This document shows positions 1 to 11,050 of a DNA stretch of 64,000 nucleotides, one piece after another. The notes under the pieces are model-generated. The model searched no databases. It was not told the origin of the DNA and saw only the letters and a list, made by a program, of their open reading frames with translations. Each line of letters begins with the position of its first letter. The stretch's first letter is position 1. Source of the stretch: Amborella trichopoda. Lineage: Eukaryota; Streptophyta; Magnoliopsida; Amborellales; Amborellaceae. Both the position numbers and the translations under genes were made by a program. The stretch spans positions 1,344,550 to 1,408,549 of the forward strand of contig NW_006499207.1 in the NCBI RefSeq assembly GCF_000471905.2, given 5' to 3'.

Positions 1-1005
1 TCGGTTCTCAGGTCCCCTTACCGGGCAGTCTCTAATCTGGTGCCCCAGCTTGCCACACCTGAAGCACACCTCAGTCTTCCTTTGGCAATCAGCCGCCAAG
101 TGATTATCCTTCCCACAAAGTGGACATGTCGGGCACCGATTACCTCCTACATCGCCAGGTAACGTCCTCTGAATCTTCTCGCTCCTCTGATTTTCTCTTT
201 CCCAAAAGTTCACCTTCAGTGGTGGTCGAGCTTTTCTCCCCATGTTTCCAAATTGGGCTGGCCTCATCTTCCAGTTTCCTCCACCCTGGAACTCTTCGTC
301 TTCCCTTTCTATCTTCATGGCCAGATCCACTAAAGGGGAAAAGGTCTTTAAATTTTCTGTTATTAGCCCCCTCCTTATTTTTGGCCTGAGACGTCTTTCG
401 AACTTACTAGCCTTTTGTGCCTCTGTATTAATGATGTGTGGTGCATACCTTGACAACTTAGCAAACTTTGCTGCATACTGCTTCACAGTTAAATTCCCTT
501 GCTGCAGCTCGATAAACTCTACTTCTTTTCTTTCTCTTACAAAATCAGGAAAGTATTTTTCATTGAAGGCTTCTAGAAAATTCTCCCAAGTCATTTATGT
601 CCCTAACCTTTCCTAAGATTGTTCTACCGAGCCCCACCAGTGCTCAGCATCCCCTTCAAGCGTGAAAGTTCCTAGTCTTACTTTTTGCTGATCACTGCAG
701 TTTAAAACTTTGAATATCTTCTCCACTTGTCTCCTCCATCTCTCAGCCTTTTCTACTCCCTCAAGCCTTAAGAAGGTCGGAGGAGCCAACCTCCTAAACT
801 TTTCTATCAAGCTACTATCATTTGAGTAAAGCACAGGTGTAGATGGGGCTTGCATAGCTTCCTTCATCATTTGTGTCATAGCCCCTAAAGTCTTGATGAA
901 TTCACCGAGGGCCACGGTGTTTTCATTACTGGAGCCTGAATTATTGGCCCTCGTTCTCGGCATCTCTAACCTAAGACACAAACACTCAATTACCAATCTA
1001 CCCAA
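1..1005 (-). pseudogene. gag: gag (capsid plus two CCHC zinc knuckles) of the Del-like element, partial and degraded
   Basis: The best reading frame (613-1,005) has the plant chromovirus Gag layout: a short N-terminus beginning MPRTRANN, then a capsid core with FRRLAPPTFLRLEG and the typical stretch LEGDAEHWWGSVE. Toward position 1 the minus strand reads two CCHC knuckles of the form CX2CX4HX4C, one starting CPLCGKDNH and one starting CFRCGKLGH (about 20-125). Gag would form the virus-like particle and the knuckles would bind the element RNA. The region is a broken fossil with a few breaks. The domain order and the adjacent primer site make the family call firm. Confidence 0.85.
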
Positions 1006-1058
1006 AACTATTCTAAAGACACGTCTAAACTCCCTAGGCCAAGAATCCTATCCTAGTT

Positions 1059-1070
1059 GCTCTGATACCA
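1059..1070 (-). other. Primer binding site, tRNA-iMet type
   Basis: The minus strand reads TGGTATCAGAGC, the usual primer site of plant LTR elements that prime from initiator tRNA-Met. It lies four bases inside the LTR end (CA at 1,075-1,076), which fixes the LTR boundary and orientation. Confidence 0.9.
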
Positions 1071-1954
1071 TAACTGCCACGACCCCGCTCCCTGACCCCT
1101 GTTGGAGGGTGAAAGAGTATGACCAGAGGTCGCGAACGTCACTCAGGTGGGAGTGGCTCAACCTATAAAAACACGGAATTGAGAGCAAACCACGAAAGAA
1201 AACTAGAACAAATCCATTCATCAAACAAATATCAATCCAAAAGGTACAACCATTTCATTCATTCAATATCAAAAGTCTTTACAATTTCTTAGAGGCACTA
1301 TTGGCCCAAAATACACAAAATGAAGTTTACATCATGCTGTTGAAATCACCAAAACATACTGTGAAAGTCTTCAGAAGACGACTTCTCAAACTTTTCAATT
1401 TTGAGCTGCAAGCCCTCAAATTGCCACCCACCTTTGGTACAACTGCCACCACCCTTCACTTTACAGTTATGAGATTACGATGGAATGAGCTAAAAGCCCA
1501 GTAAATAGATCACTACCCTTGCATTCCTAACTAACAGAATATATACATGATAACTTATTCATAGTTCATTAAAAATCGCATTTGTCTTACAGAGTGTAGT
1601 CACATATTAGAGTACACATGAATGCTATATAACGAGGGTAAGTATCAATTAACGGAGCATTACTTGTCCTCAAGATTACCTCTACCAGTTACCATTAGAT
1701 AGTCTTACAAAATAAAGAATTCAGATAAGCAGAAGAGATTAATTTACTCCCGAAGTAGAAGCTACATCGATCATGTAAGACAATCCTATAACTTGGGACT
1801 TCTATCCTCATTCAGGAGGGAGGATAATGACAAGTGAGTGCCCCACTTCGTAATATCTTCACTCACGTATACATCCCCAACGCGCTTTGGGATTTTTGAT
1901 AGGCTGAGGCCTTACAAGACACGACCCTCACTTATGCCTTAGGAGAGAGGGCAT

Positions 1955-2385
1955 TATACTACCATTGGAGGACTCAATGCTTAGTGCTTATGAAAAATTC
2001 GGGGGGCATGTCCCTCCCAGTTATTTATTGTTACATCTCGACTCACTCCTATCATAGGAGTCAAGGTACGTAATACACGACTACCAATGGAGGACCCATT
2101 GCATGGTGGTCACAGAATCAGAATATCCACTACCAATGGAGGACCCATTGCGTAGTGGCCGAAAATCATCGAATATAAATATCAAAATATCCACTACCAA
2201 TGGAGGACCCATTGCGTAGTAGCCAAAAGTCACAGAATATCAGTTTTTCATATAACAAAGTCAGAACATTCACTACTAATGGGGGGCCCATTGTGTAGCA
2301 AACATGGCATGTATAACAGTATCAAAATGGCAAAAATCACAGTATCCACTACCAATAGAGGACCTATTGCGTAGTGACCAAAAAT
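1955..2385. repeat. Tandem array of imperfect hairpins inside the Del-like LTR
   Basis: About five units spaced roughly 60-110 bases apart carry CCACTACCAATGG, a short AGGAC-type loop, then CCATTGCGTAGTGG. The two arms pair over about 13 bases with one bulged base. Spacers contain repeats of the word 'cagaatatc'. Clear units lie near 1,962, 2,080, 2,127, 2,190 and 2,345, with a weaker one near 2,270. Confidence 0.8.
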
Positions 2386-3764
2386 TAGTATGCATATAGC
2401 AGAATCAGACGTTATCAGTATCATATTTTTAATAGTATCAGATTCAGATTCATATTATGATAGTGTCAAAATTTTATGATCGCATTATCAGAGTCACAGA
2501 GTCTCAGTGTCGTTGTCATATTTCCTACAATTTCAGGCATTGACATCCTATCAAAACATGGTCCTAACTCCCAATTCCTTTGGGAGTTAGAAATAGTTCC
2601 AGAAGCTAATTTTGCACTAGACACCCCTGCCCTTCAAATGGGAGTCGTTTGAAGACAGTTGGTCCCTTTTATCCTCATAAAGGTTTCGAGAGGAGAGGGT
2701 TAAACTAGCTGCACCCTACTGTGTATAGTGGAAAGCGACGTACCCTACTTTGTATCACCATAACTTTCAAACCGTGAGGAAACTTGTGACGGTTTCAAAA
2801 TAGAAGTTTAATACAAGACGTATATATTTCTAACGAAGTAAATTTAAAAGCATTTGGATTCTATTTCGCGATTCAAATATTCATGCCAATCAAGGTGATA
2901 GTTCTGAATTTTATCAACACTGTCCACAGTGACATACCTTCATAAAACAAAGTATAACTTTCAATCTAAAAATAATTTAAAAATAATTTCTTCATGAAAA
3001 ATTTATCCCATTCAATATCTTTCAAATGGATGTTGTTTGGCTGAAAAAGGACTTTTTTTGGTTAGTTAAAATCAGTGACGAATGCAACATCAGTGGAAAA
3101 TCCAGGAAAACAGTCAACAATAATATACTCTCTCATTTTGAAATATAATTTTATTTTCATCAATATAATTTAACAGTAGAAAAAAATTAAATTTTTACTA
3201 AAATCAGATATCTTTCCAACGGGGGTCGTTTGAGATCAATCGGATCCCATTTGATAATTCAAAAGCCTCATTCAAGAACACATATAATTATGGAATTTCA
3301 CAGTGGCATATAACATGTCTCAAGAATGTATTCCATAACCCTCATTTCTTGGTGAGAAACATGATAACAACCATTCTCTCACAAAGTGAACACACATAAC
3401 ATGCATTTCTTATATAATCTAAGAATAATACATTCATTCTCAACATCCATCATTATCATAGAACAAAAGCCCCAAATTTGAAAAAGGTATAAGGATTTTC
3501 TACAACAGATACTCTTTTATTGCACATTTCACATGCATAAATTCCAATTCATCCTTATTACTACCATGAAATGGTGATGGATCTACTTCCCTAAATAATA
3601 ATGAGGCCTTCTCCAATCCTTTACCCATAGCTCTCACCCGCCCAATGAAGGCGGCCCTTCAACAGTCACTTTATCAAACCTTGGGTCATAGAGAGGGGAG
3701 AAATGAGGGAAGAGTGAGTGGCGTGCGTGAGAAAAGAGGCTTAAGTACTCTTATCCTACATAGT

Positions 3765-3935
3765 CGGTGCTGGCCCTGCACATGGCACAATCGGCGCTGG
3801 TCTCTGTATACCACACATCCAACACTAGCACTTCTTCTCTTCATAGCCTGTATTACACATAACTCAGCCGGCACTGGTCACAACTCAGCCGGCATTGCCC
3901 ACAACTCAGTTGGCACTAGCCACAACTCTGTTGGC
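3765..3935. repeat. Short tandem array with GCCGGCACTGG words
   Basis: Degenerate units of about 21-23 bases of the form 'cacaactcagccggcactgg' repeat here, with drift to 'cagttggcactag'. A matching, slightly longer array lies at about 6,050-6,290 in the duplicated copy. It is part of the Del-like LTR, near its start. Confidence 0.7.
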
Positions 3936-4005
3936 ACTGTATCATTCCCTTCCTCCTCATCTCGCCATGCATTCTAACTGGCCAAGAAAATTTTGTGTTG
4001 TCACA

Positions 4006-5262
4006 CAGACATTCGGCAAGACTTTGCCTCTCTTGATCAGGTTGTTGGTGGTAAGAACCTTAATGGATAGCCAACCATAAGAAGGCTTAAACTTTAAGGG
4101 GAAAATTCCATTTCCATAATGAGGCTATCTCTGACATCGACAATCTCCACCAGTCGTGGAACATAAGGTCATATATGGATTTGACTGAGAACTAACCCTC
4201 AACTCGAATCTCCCCAATAACCGTATCTGAAGCATTTAGTGGGACGTAAACATCATGAAGTAGAGATTGCAGCCCCTAAAATTCTTGAAAAATGAGAACA
4301 GGAACCCTACAATATGGGAGATGGATATCCCAGCTAACCTGAGAATCCCTACGAGCAAACATCTCAGCTACCGTGGCATTAGGGTTTGCCATATGTTGGA
4401 AGATGGTTGCAAAGAGGTATTTCCAAGGCATCATACCCACCAGCTTATGGTGCCAAAAAGAAATGTATGACCATCACCCAGGCACCACTGAATGTCCCTA
4501 TGGATCAAGGCGCTACAAGAGTTGTTGGACTTCCAGGTAATAGACAGCCTTTGTGACCCATTCTTGCTTCCACCCACATATGAAATATGCCCACGTCATA
4601 CTTTGCTGCCACCACCGGGTATCATAACAAATCTTTAAGGACTAGGCTCCTCCACCACCACTTGGAAAGGAGAGATTGATTAACTAAGGTGACACGCCTT
4701 ATACCAAATCCACCATCCCTCCTAGGGGTACACACTCTATCCCACCTAAGAAGGTGGAACTTTTTCAAATTATCAAAGGACCCCCACAAGAAGTTCCTCA
4801 TCATAGTTTCAATCTTCTTGGCCAACCTCGGTGGGATTTGCAACAAGGACATCTGATATATGGGTAAGTTAGAAAAACAAGCTTTAATCAGAGTGATTCT
4901 ACCCTCAAAAGAGAGGTATTTATACTACCAAAAATCAAGTTTAACTTGAGTTCTATGGATGATCTATACAGCCAAGGGTAGGTGGCCATCTAAAATGGGT
5001 AGGCCCAAATAAATAGTTGGAAAATAGTCCACCTTACAACCCAAGACAGCCGCAATCTTCGACAGTAACGTCTCCTTACAATGAATGCCAATAACTCTGG
5101 AGTTTGCCAAATTCACTTTAAGTCCCAGTGCCACTTCACAAATATTGAGAAACATGGCCACATTAGCAATCTTGTCAGTCCTAGCTTCACAGAAAAGTAG
5201 TGTATCATGCACATATTGAAGGTATGTTAACACGGGTCGTCATTGGGCAATTGGAATCCACC
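4006..5262 (-). pseudogene. LINE (plant L1-type) ORF2 fragment, duplicated copy
   Basis: This minus-strand fragment is the unit-1 copy of the LINE. It carries the end of the RT domain (4,964-5,233), where the catalytic box reads YVHD instead of YADD, followed by the thumb-like stretch LFCEARTDKIANVAMFLNIC. The post-RT segment (4,622-4,852) has TMMRNFLWGSFDNLKKFHLL and RDGGFGIRRVTLVNQSLLSKW, typical of plant L1 ORF2. The zinc-finger part follows down to 4,006, where the LTR begins. Frame changes and stops separate these pieces, so no long ORF remains. It is cut at 5,262 by the second duplication unit. Confidence 0.85.
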
Positions 5263-6356
5263 AAAGCAGCATCAATGGAAAATCCAGGAAAACAGTCAAT
5301 AGTGATATACTCTCTCATTTTGAAACATAACTTAATTTTCATAAAGAATTTGAACAGTGGACAAGAATGAACATTTTACTAGTCTCGTATATCTTTCAAA
5401 TGGGGGTCGTTTGAGGTCAATCGGACCCCATTTGACAGTTAAAAAGCCTCATTTAAGAACACACATAATTCTGGAATTTCACAGTGGCATATAACATGTC
5501 TCAAGAATATATTCCATAACCCTCATTTCATCGTGAGAAACATGATAACAACCATTCTCTCACAAAGTGAACACACATAACATGCATTTCTTACACAATC
5601 TAAGAATAATACATTCATTCTCAACATCCATCATTATCATAGAACATTAGCCCCTAATTTTAAAAAGGTGTAAGGATATTCTACAACACATACACTTTTA
5701 TTGCTCATTTCACACTCATAAATTCCAATGCATCCTTATGTCTACCATGCAATTGTGATGGATCTACTTACCTAAATAACAATGGGGCCTTCTTCAATCC
5801 TTTACCCACAGCTCTCACCCACCCAACGAAGGCTGCCCTCCAATAGTCACTCCTTCAAACCTTGGATCTTAGAGAGGGGAGAAATGAGGGAAGAGTGAGT
5901 GGCATGGGTAAGAGACGAGGCTTAAGTACTCTTAAGTTTGAGGTGGTGGTCCGTGTGTCATCAAAAGACTTAAACTCTAGACAAGTGGCACTCACTTCAG
6001 CATGCATCTAACAAGTGGTACTCATAATCCATGCATATCAGCAATGCAGCCGAAGTTGGTCTCTTGCACAACACACAGCTAGCATTGGTCCCCTTATTCT
6101 ATATAGCCAGTGTTGGCCTCTGCACACGGGATAGCCGGCACTGGTCTATGTACACCACATAGCCGGCACTGTCACTTCTTCTCTTCACAGTTGGTGCTAC
6201 ACATAACTCAGCCAGTGGTGGCCACAACTCAGCCGGTGCTGGGTGCTGCTCACAACTCAACTGGTACTAGCCACTACTCAACCGATGCTGTATCCTTCCC
6301 TTCCTCCCTATCCCACCATGCTTTCCAACTGGACGGGAAAAGTTTGGGTCGTTACA
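5263..6356 (-). mobile_element. Duplicated start of the Del-like LTR
   Basis: This is the 5'-terminal 1.1 kb of the LTR described at 1,075-4,005. It starts TGTAACGACC at 6,356 on the minus strand, closer to the usual chromovirus LTR start than the sister copy at 4,005. No primer site or gag follows it, because it arose by duplication and not by a separate insertion. Much of it is AT-rich, with no gene. Confidence 0.82.
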
Positions 6357-7622
6357 CAGACATTCGGCTGGACTTTACGTCTCTTGATCAGGTTGTCAGT
6401 GGTAAGAAACTTATCGGATAGCCAACCATAAGAACGCTTAAACTTTAAGGGGAAAATTCCATTTCCATAATGAGGCTATCTCTGGCATTGACCATCTCCA
6501 CCAGTCGTGGAACATAAGGTCATACATGGATTTGAATGAGAACTGACCATTTACTCGAATCTCCCAAATAACCGTATCTCAAGCATTCAGTGGGATGTAA
6601 ACATCATGAATTAAAGATTGCAGCCCCACAAATTCTTGAAAAATGAGATTAGGAACCCTACAATATGGGAGATGGATATCCCAGCTAACCTGAGAACCCC
6701 TACGAGCAAACATCTCAGCTACCGTGCCATTAGGGTTTGCCATACGTTGAAAGATGCCTGGAAAGATGTATTTGAAAGGCATAAAACCCACCCACATATG
6801 GTGCCAGAAAGAAATGTTACGACCATCACTTAGGCACCACCGAATGTCCCTATGGATCAAGGCCCTGCAAGAGTTTGGATTTCTGGGTAATAGACATCCC
6901 TTGTGACCCATTCTTGCTTCCACCCACATTTGAAATCTGTCTAGTCCGTACTTTACCGCCACCACCTGGTACCATAACAAATCTTTAAGGACTAGGCTCC
7001 TCCACCACCACTTGGAAAGGAGATATTTATTAACCAAGGTAACACGCCTTATACCAAGTCCAACATCCCTCCTAGCGGTACATACTCTATCCCACCTAAG
7101 AAGGTGAAACTTTTTTGAATTATCAAAGGACCGCCACAAGAAGTTCCTCATCGTAGTTTCAATCTTCTTGGCCACCCTTGACGGGATCTGCAACTAGGAC
7201 ATCTGATATATGGGTCAGTTAGACAAACAAGCTTTAATCAGAGTGATCCTACCCCCAAAAGAGAGGTATTTATCCTTCCAAAGATCAAGTTTAACTTGAA
7301 TTCTATGGATGATCTTATCTCATACAGCCAAGGGTAGGCGCCCATCTGAAATGGGTAGGCTCAAATAAACAATTGGAAAATAGATCACCTTACAACCCAA
7401 GATAGCCGCAATCTCCGACAGTAATGTCTCATTACAATGAATGCCGATAACTGCAGACTTAGCCAAATTGACTTTAAGTTCCAGTGCAACTTCACAAATA
7501 TTGAGAAACATTGCCACATTAGCCATCTTGTCAGTCTTAGCTTCACAGAAAAACAGTGTATCACCCGCATATTGAAGTTGCATCACACATGGGCCGTCAT
7601 CAGGCAATAGGAATCCATTAAA
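5263..7622. repeat. Tandem duplication, unit 2 (LTR start plus LINE 3' part)
   Basis: Second copy of the block at 3,083-5,262. It again has the LTR start (5,263-6,356) joined to LINE sequence (6,357-7,622), and then continues into LINE sequence absent from unit 1. The unit is about 180 bases longer, partly from extra repeat-rich sequence around 5,930-6,060. The boundary lies at about 5,263, where LINE sequence switches to LTR sequence in mid-course. Confidence 0.83.
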
Positions 7623-8741
7623 GTGGCCCTTAGAAACCACATTGAGGATAAAACATTAAGCATAAAAAGTGAACAAAAAAGGGATAAGGGATTTCCCTGT
7701 CGAAGTCCTCTAGTAGCCTGGAAAAACCCAAAAGGACTACCTTTAAAAAGAATGGATAAGTGCGCAGAGGAAAGGCAGCCAAAAATCCAGCGTCTCCACT
7801 TAACCCCAAATCCCATATTTTTCATGATCTCAAGAAGAATACTCCACTCCACTCCATCATAATCCTTTTCTAAATCTAACTTAATGACAACCCTAGCCTC
7901 TTTGCTCAACACTCTTGAGTGGATGCACTCCTGTGCCATGAGAACACTGTCTGTGATCAGCCTATCCTTGATGAAAGCAGTCTGGGGCCCCAAAATAATA
8001 GCAAGTAGAACCACTTTAAGTTGTTCAGCAAGCACCTTAGCAATGATCTTATAAAGGGTCGAAAGGAGACTTATAAGTCTGATATCTCTCAGACTAGCGA
8101 TGACTGACTTTTTGGGGATCAAGGGTATATATGAAGAATTTACTCCTTGAAAAACCTCACTAAGCCTCATGAAGTCTCGAACCATCTCCAAGACTTCCCT
8201 GCTAACCAGGTTCCAAAATTTATGGAAAAAGAACAGAGGGAAATCATCAGGCCCCGGCGCCTTATCCCCTGGTAAAGAAAAAACACTTTTCTTAACTTCT
8301 TTCATAGAGACATCTCTTTCCAAGAGATCTCTCGCTTTGGAGGGTAGACACTTAAACCCCACACTAGACAACCTAAGAGTAACCTTCACCTCAGAGGAGA
8401 AGGCCCTCTTAAAGTGGTCGGTCACCACCGAAGCCATCATCGAGTCATTGTCTGGGTCAGTTCCATGAATCACCAGGCCTGAGACATCATTCTGTTGTCT
8501 CCTAGCATTTGCAATGGCATGGAAGAATTTGATGTTGAGGTCTCCTTCCTTCAACCACTTAACCCTAGACCGCTGCCTTCAATAAGCCTCTTGCATTCTG
8601 TGAAGTTCCTGTAACTCAAAGGTTCAAGTGGTCCATTCAAGCTTATGTTCCTTCGACATTGAGCACGAAATATGAACATTATTGTCAAAATCAAAAAGAT
8701 AATTGAGGATCTCATCAATCTTGAGTTTGACCTGATATCTA
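6357..8741 (-). pseudogene. LINE (plant L1-type) ORF2: reverse transcriptase to zinc-finger region
   Basis: This is the best LINE copy. The minus strand reads RQRSRVKWLKEGDLNIKFFH near 8,560, the usual entry to the plant L1 RT domain. RT (8,554-7,320) follows, with APGPDDF, a RPIS-like block (DIRLISLLSTLYKIIAK), QTAFIKDRLITDSVLMAQE, VVIKLDLEKDYDGVEW, TRGLRQGNPLS and a YAGD catalytic box where YADD is expected. The post-RT region (7,193-6,579) contains the conserved RNFLW and SKWWW blocks. The zf-RVT region (to 6,357) has KFKRSYGWLSDKFLTTDNL. There are two in-frame TGA codons just before the RT entry, a frame change near 7,600-7,640 and a stop at 7,320. The endonuclease half is missing: the Tat LTR A cuts the LINE at 8,741. 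Dead copy. Confidence 0.92.
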
Positions 8742-10041
8742 TGTTTGAACACATTTTTCAACAGCTTGGTCCCTGATGCAAAATAAAGTGGAAGCCAGTC
8801 AATAAAGCCTGACAAAACAGTGGAAATTTTGATAGTCTTGGAATAGCCCTAGAACTGGTCAAGATCTTCGTAAGCACTCCAAAAGGCCACCTGCCAAGTT
8901 TTATCGCATTTTAACTTGTCTAAGGCATTGAATACAAAGAAACAATTTTGGAAAAAATTGGTGTCTTGCACCTTGAAACGGACCCTATAACTAGAAACAT
9001 ATTTTTTTTGCATCAAACAATTGTGGGACCATTGCCATTGGATTCAGCACTGTTGAAAACCCATATGGGTCAAGTTTTAACTTAATCAAATACTCCAGGA
9101 CAAAGTTATGGGCAAAACATTGAAACAAGGGGAGTCACACACTATTCTCGTGTGGCCACCTGCACCAAAACACCATTAAAGGTGGCTATTTTCACAATCA
9201 CAGGTAGTAACTTTCGGGGCCCATATCTCACTCGATCCGAGTAGGATCATGCACAAATTTTGTGAGCGTGTTTGTCTCGTCAAGACGAGCGTTTCGATTT
9301 GTAGTACACCTTGTGACGACACTCGAGTAGGGAGCTAGAGAGAAGTTTTCGATTCGTAAAGAAGTTGCAGAAAAATCAGTAGCGACACGCCTCGCTTGAG
9401 CGGTCAAATCATGGTGCTCATACATCGGAACGATGCGAAACCAATTCCATCGTGTGCATAAGTCTAGAGCTACCATTGGTCCGAACGCTGTACATGATGA
9501 ACGGTTGGATTTTACACACAAAGGTGACTGTAAATTATGCCTGTTGGATTCTAGATTCCGGCAAAACCCAAAAGTTGCGAAATCTTTGTTTGAGCTCCAA
9601 ATCGCGTCCCGTTTGTTGCCAAACAATCGTGACAGCATGCTCAGTGCACTACGACAAAGAAATCATGAAAAAACACCAAATAATGAGCACACTATCGATC
9701 CAAAGTTGTCAATATTCATTCAAAATTCAAGTCTCATGATCATGACCTAAAAACACGAACCATGGCTTGAAGTTGGTATCAAATCGATCGCCATGATGAG
9801 CCCTATAAGAAAACAATCATCTTTCAATCAAACAGGCATTAGAGTAACGCCAGATTAGTCATAGAAGATCACACAAGTTCTTGGGCAGCAGTAGGGAGTG
9901 GTTTGGAATTTCACATATTGTTAGGCAGAGCCAAAACAGTCATTTTGCACCCTATTTTCTTAAGTTTTTTTAATTTAATTAAATTTTAATTATCATCAAT
10001 TTAGGTCGTTGTTGGGTTATCCACCCATGTTTGGGCTCAAT

Positions 10042-10107
10042 TATATATAAACATGCAAAGCCTAAATGTAAAAAAACCTTTGGTTCATTCTTCAATCATT
10101 CAATAAA
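10042..10107 (+). promoter_or_regulatory. LTR A TATA box and poly(A) signal
   Basis: TATATATAA at 10,042-10,050 lies in the block 'gggctcaattatatataaac', which is conserved in the other Tat LTRs. AATAAA follows at 10,102-10,107. Their spacing (about 55 bases) marks a short R region, placing everything after it, including the hairpin array, in U5 and so in the 5' leader of the transcript. Confidence 0.7.
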
Positions 10108-10194
10108 GATTTCAATTCTTGCTTAAGTTTGTGGGTGTGTTTTGAAAAGAGAGAGAGGAGAGAGAAGAAAAGGGTCGGTACCTCTCGATAAGGT

Positions 10195-10440
10195 AACTTT
10201 CTCTCCTCTTTTTTCTCTCATCTCTATCTCTCTTTCTCTCTTCTTTTCTCTCCCATCTCTCTTTCTCTCTCTTCTTTTCTCATCTTTATCTCTTCTTTCT
10301 TTCTCTTCTTTCTTCTTTCTTATCGTCTCTATCTCTCTCTTCTTTCTTTATCTCTCTCTTTCCCTCTCCTTCCCTCACATCTATCACACTCTCTCTTCAT
10401 CCTCTGGTTTATTACTTTTCTCTTTGCCTGTACTTTTCTC
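10195..10440 (+). repeat. Pyrimidine-rich tract (CTCTTT)n in LTR A
   Basis: Almost pure C/T on the plus strand, built on 'tctctctt' words. The same tract follows the TATA/poly(A) block in LTRs B and C and, as GA-rich sequence, in the minus-strand LTRs. A second C/T tract lies at about 11,085-11,290. The Ser/Leu/Phe-rich reading frames across these tracts are low-complexity and not genes. Confidence 0.85.
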
Positions 10441-10559
10441 CTTCCTCCATTCACGCATGCCGGACCTATTGTCTAGTGCGACGTCTTTTTGCTTTTGAGA
10501 CATGAACAATGAGATGGGTCTTAGCCTGAGTGGGGGGCCAGGCCTCTATCAAAGTTTGC

Positions 10560-11050
10560 TTTTCTCTTTTGTCACAGCCGGTGGAAGCATGTTGCTGCCT
10601 GTATCTTCTTTCTCTCTCCTCTCTTTTGTCACAGCTGACGGAAGCACATCGCTGCCTGTATCTTCTCTCTCCTTCCTCTATTTTATCACAACCAGTGGAA
10701 GCACAGTGTCGCCTATGTCTTCGCTCTCTTCTTCTGTCACAGTCGATGAAAGCCCATTGATGCCCGTGTCTTCTTTCTCTTTTATCTTCAGTCACAGCCA
10801 GCGGAAGCCCATTGCAGCTTGTGTCTTCTCTCTCTTCTCTCTTCTCTCTTCAGTCACAACTGGCAGAAGCCCATTGTCGCCTGTGTCCTCTCGCTTCTCT
10901 CCTTTCTGCCATAGCCTGTGGAAGCCTATGGCCGCTTGTGTTCTTTCCATCTCCTCTTTCTTCTATCACAGCCAGCAGAAACACATAGCCGCTTATGTTT
11001 TCTCTCTATTTTTCTCTCGTCACAGACGGTAGGAGACTACTGTCGTTTGA
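10560..11050 (+). repeat. Hairpin array type 1 in LTR A
   Basis: About nine units of ~45-65 bases with the pattern 'gtcacagccggtggaagcac...tgcctgtatcttc' separated by pyrimidine spacers. Each unit has a weak inverted repeat (ACAG...CTGT with flanking G/C pairs). The same unit type, on the other strand, is found only in LTR E (56,860-57,330). Confidence 0.78.

Larger units (their letters stand above)
1..4005 (-). mobile_element. Ty3/gypsy chromovirus (Del/Tekay-like), 5' part, runs off the left edge
   Basis: This is the 5' portion of an LTR retrotransposon on the minus strand: 5' LTR (1,075-4,005), primer binding site (1,059-1,070), then gag reading toward position 1. Protease and the rest of pol would lie outside the window. 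A gag core followed by two CCHC knuckles and a tRNA-iMet primer site are usual for plant chromoviruses of the Del/Tekay kind, and the LTR start TGTAACGACC seen in the duplicated copy at 6,356 also fits. The LTR start lies inside LINE zinc-finger sequence, so the element inserted into that LINE. The copy is old and broken, with several breaks in the visible gag. Confidence 0.85.
1075..4005 (-). mobile_element. 5' LTR of the Del-like chromovirus (about 2.9 kb)
   Basis: The LTR starts with TG at 4,005 (minus strand), directly after LINE sequence, and ends with CA at 1,075 just before the primer site. It has no credible gene. It holds a hairpin-type tandem array (1,955-2,385) and a short GCCGGC-containing tandem array near its start (3,765-3,935). 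The first 0.9 kb is present again at 5,263-6,356 through a later tandem duplication. A fragment of its 3' end recurs at 53,712-54,040. Confidence 0.82.
3083..5262. repeat. Tandem duplication, unit 1 (LTR start plus LINE 3' part)
   Basis: This block holds the first ~0.9 kb of the Del-like LTR (3,083-4,005) joined to LINE sequence (4,006-5,262). The same junction with the same flanks follows directly at 5,263-7,622. Aligned by eye near 4,081-4,320 against 6,431-6,670, the two differ at about 8 percent of sites. The duplication therefore happened after the LTR element had entered the LINE. Confidence 0.85.

Noticed and set aside
3645-4080. Plus-strand frames of 110 and 61 codons near the LTR start
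   Set aside because: They come from the GCCGGC tandem words and the LINE zinc-finger region read on the wrong strand; the duplicated copy does not preserve them well.
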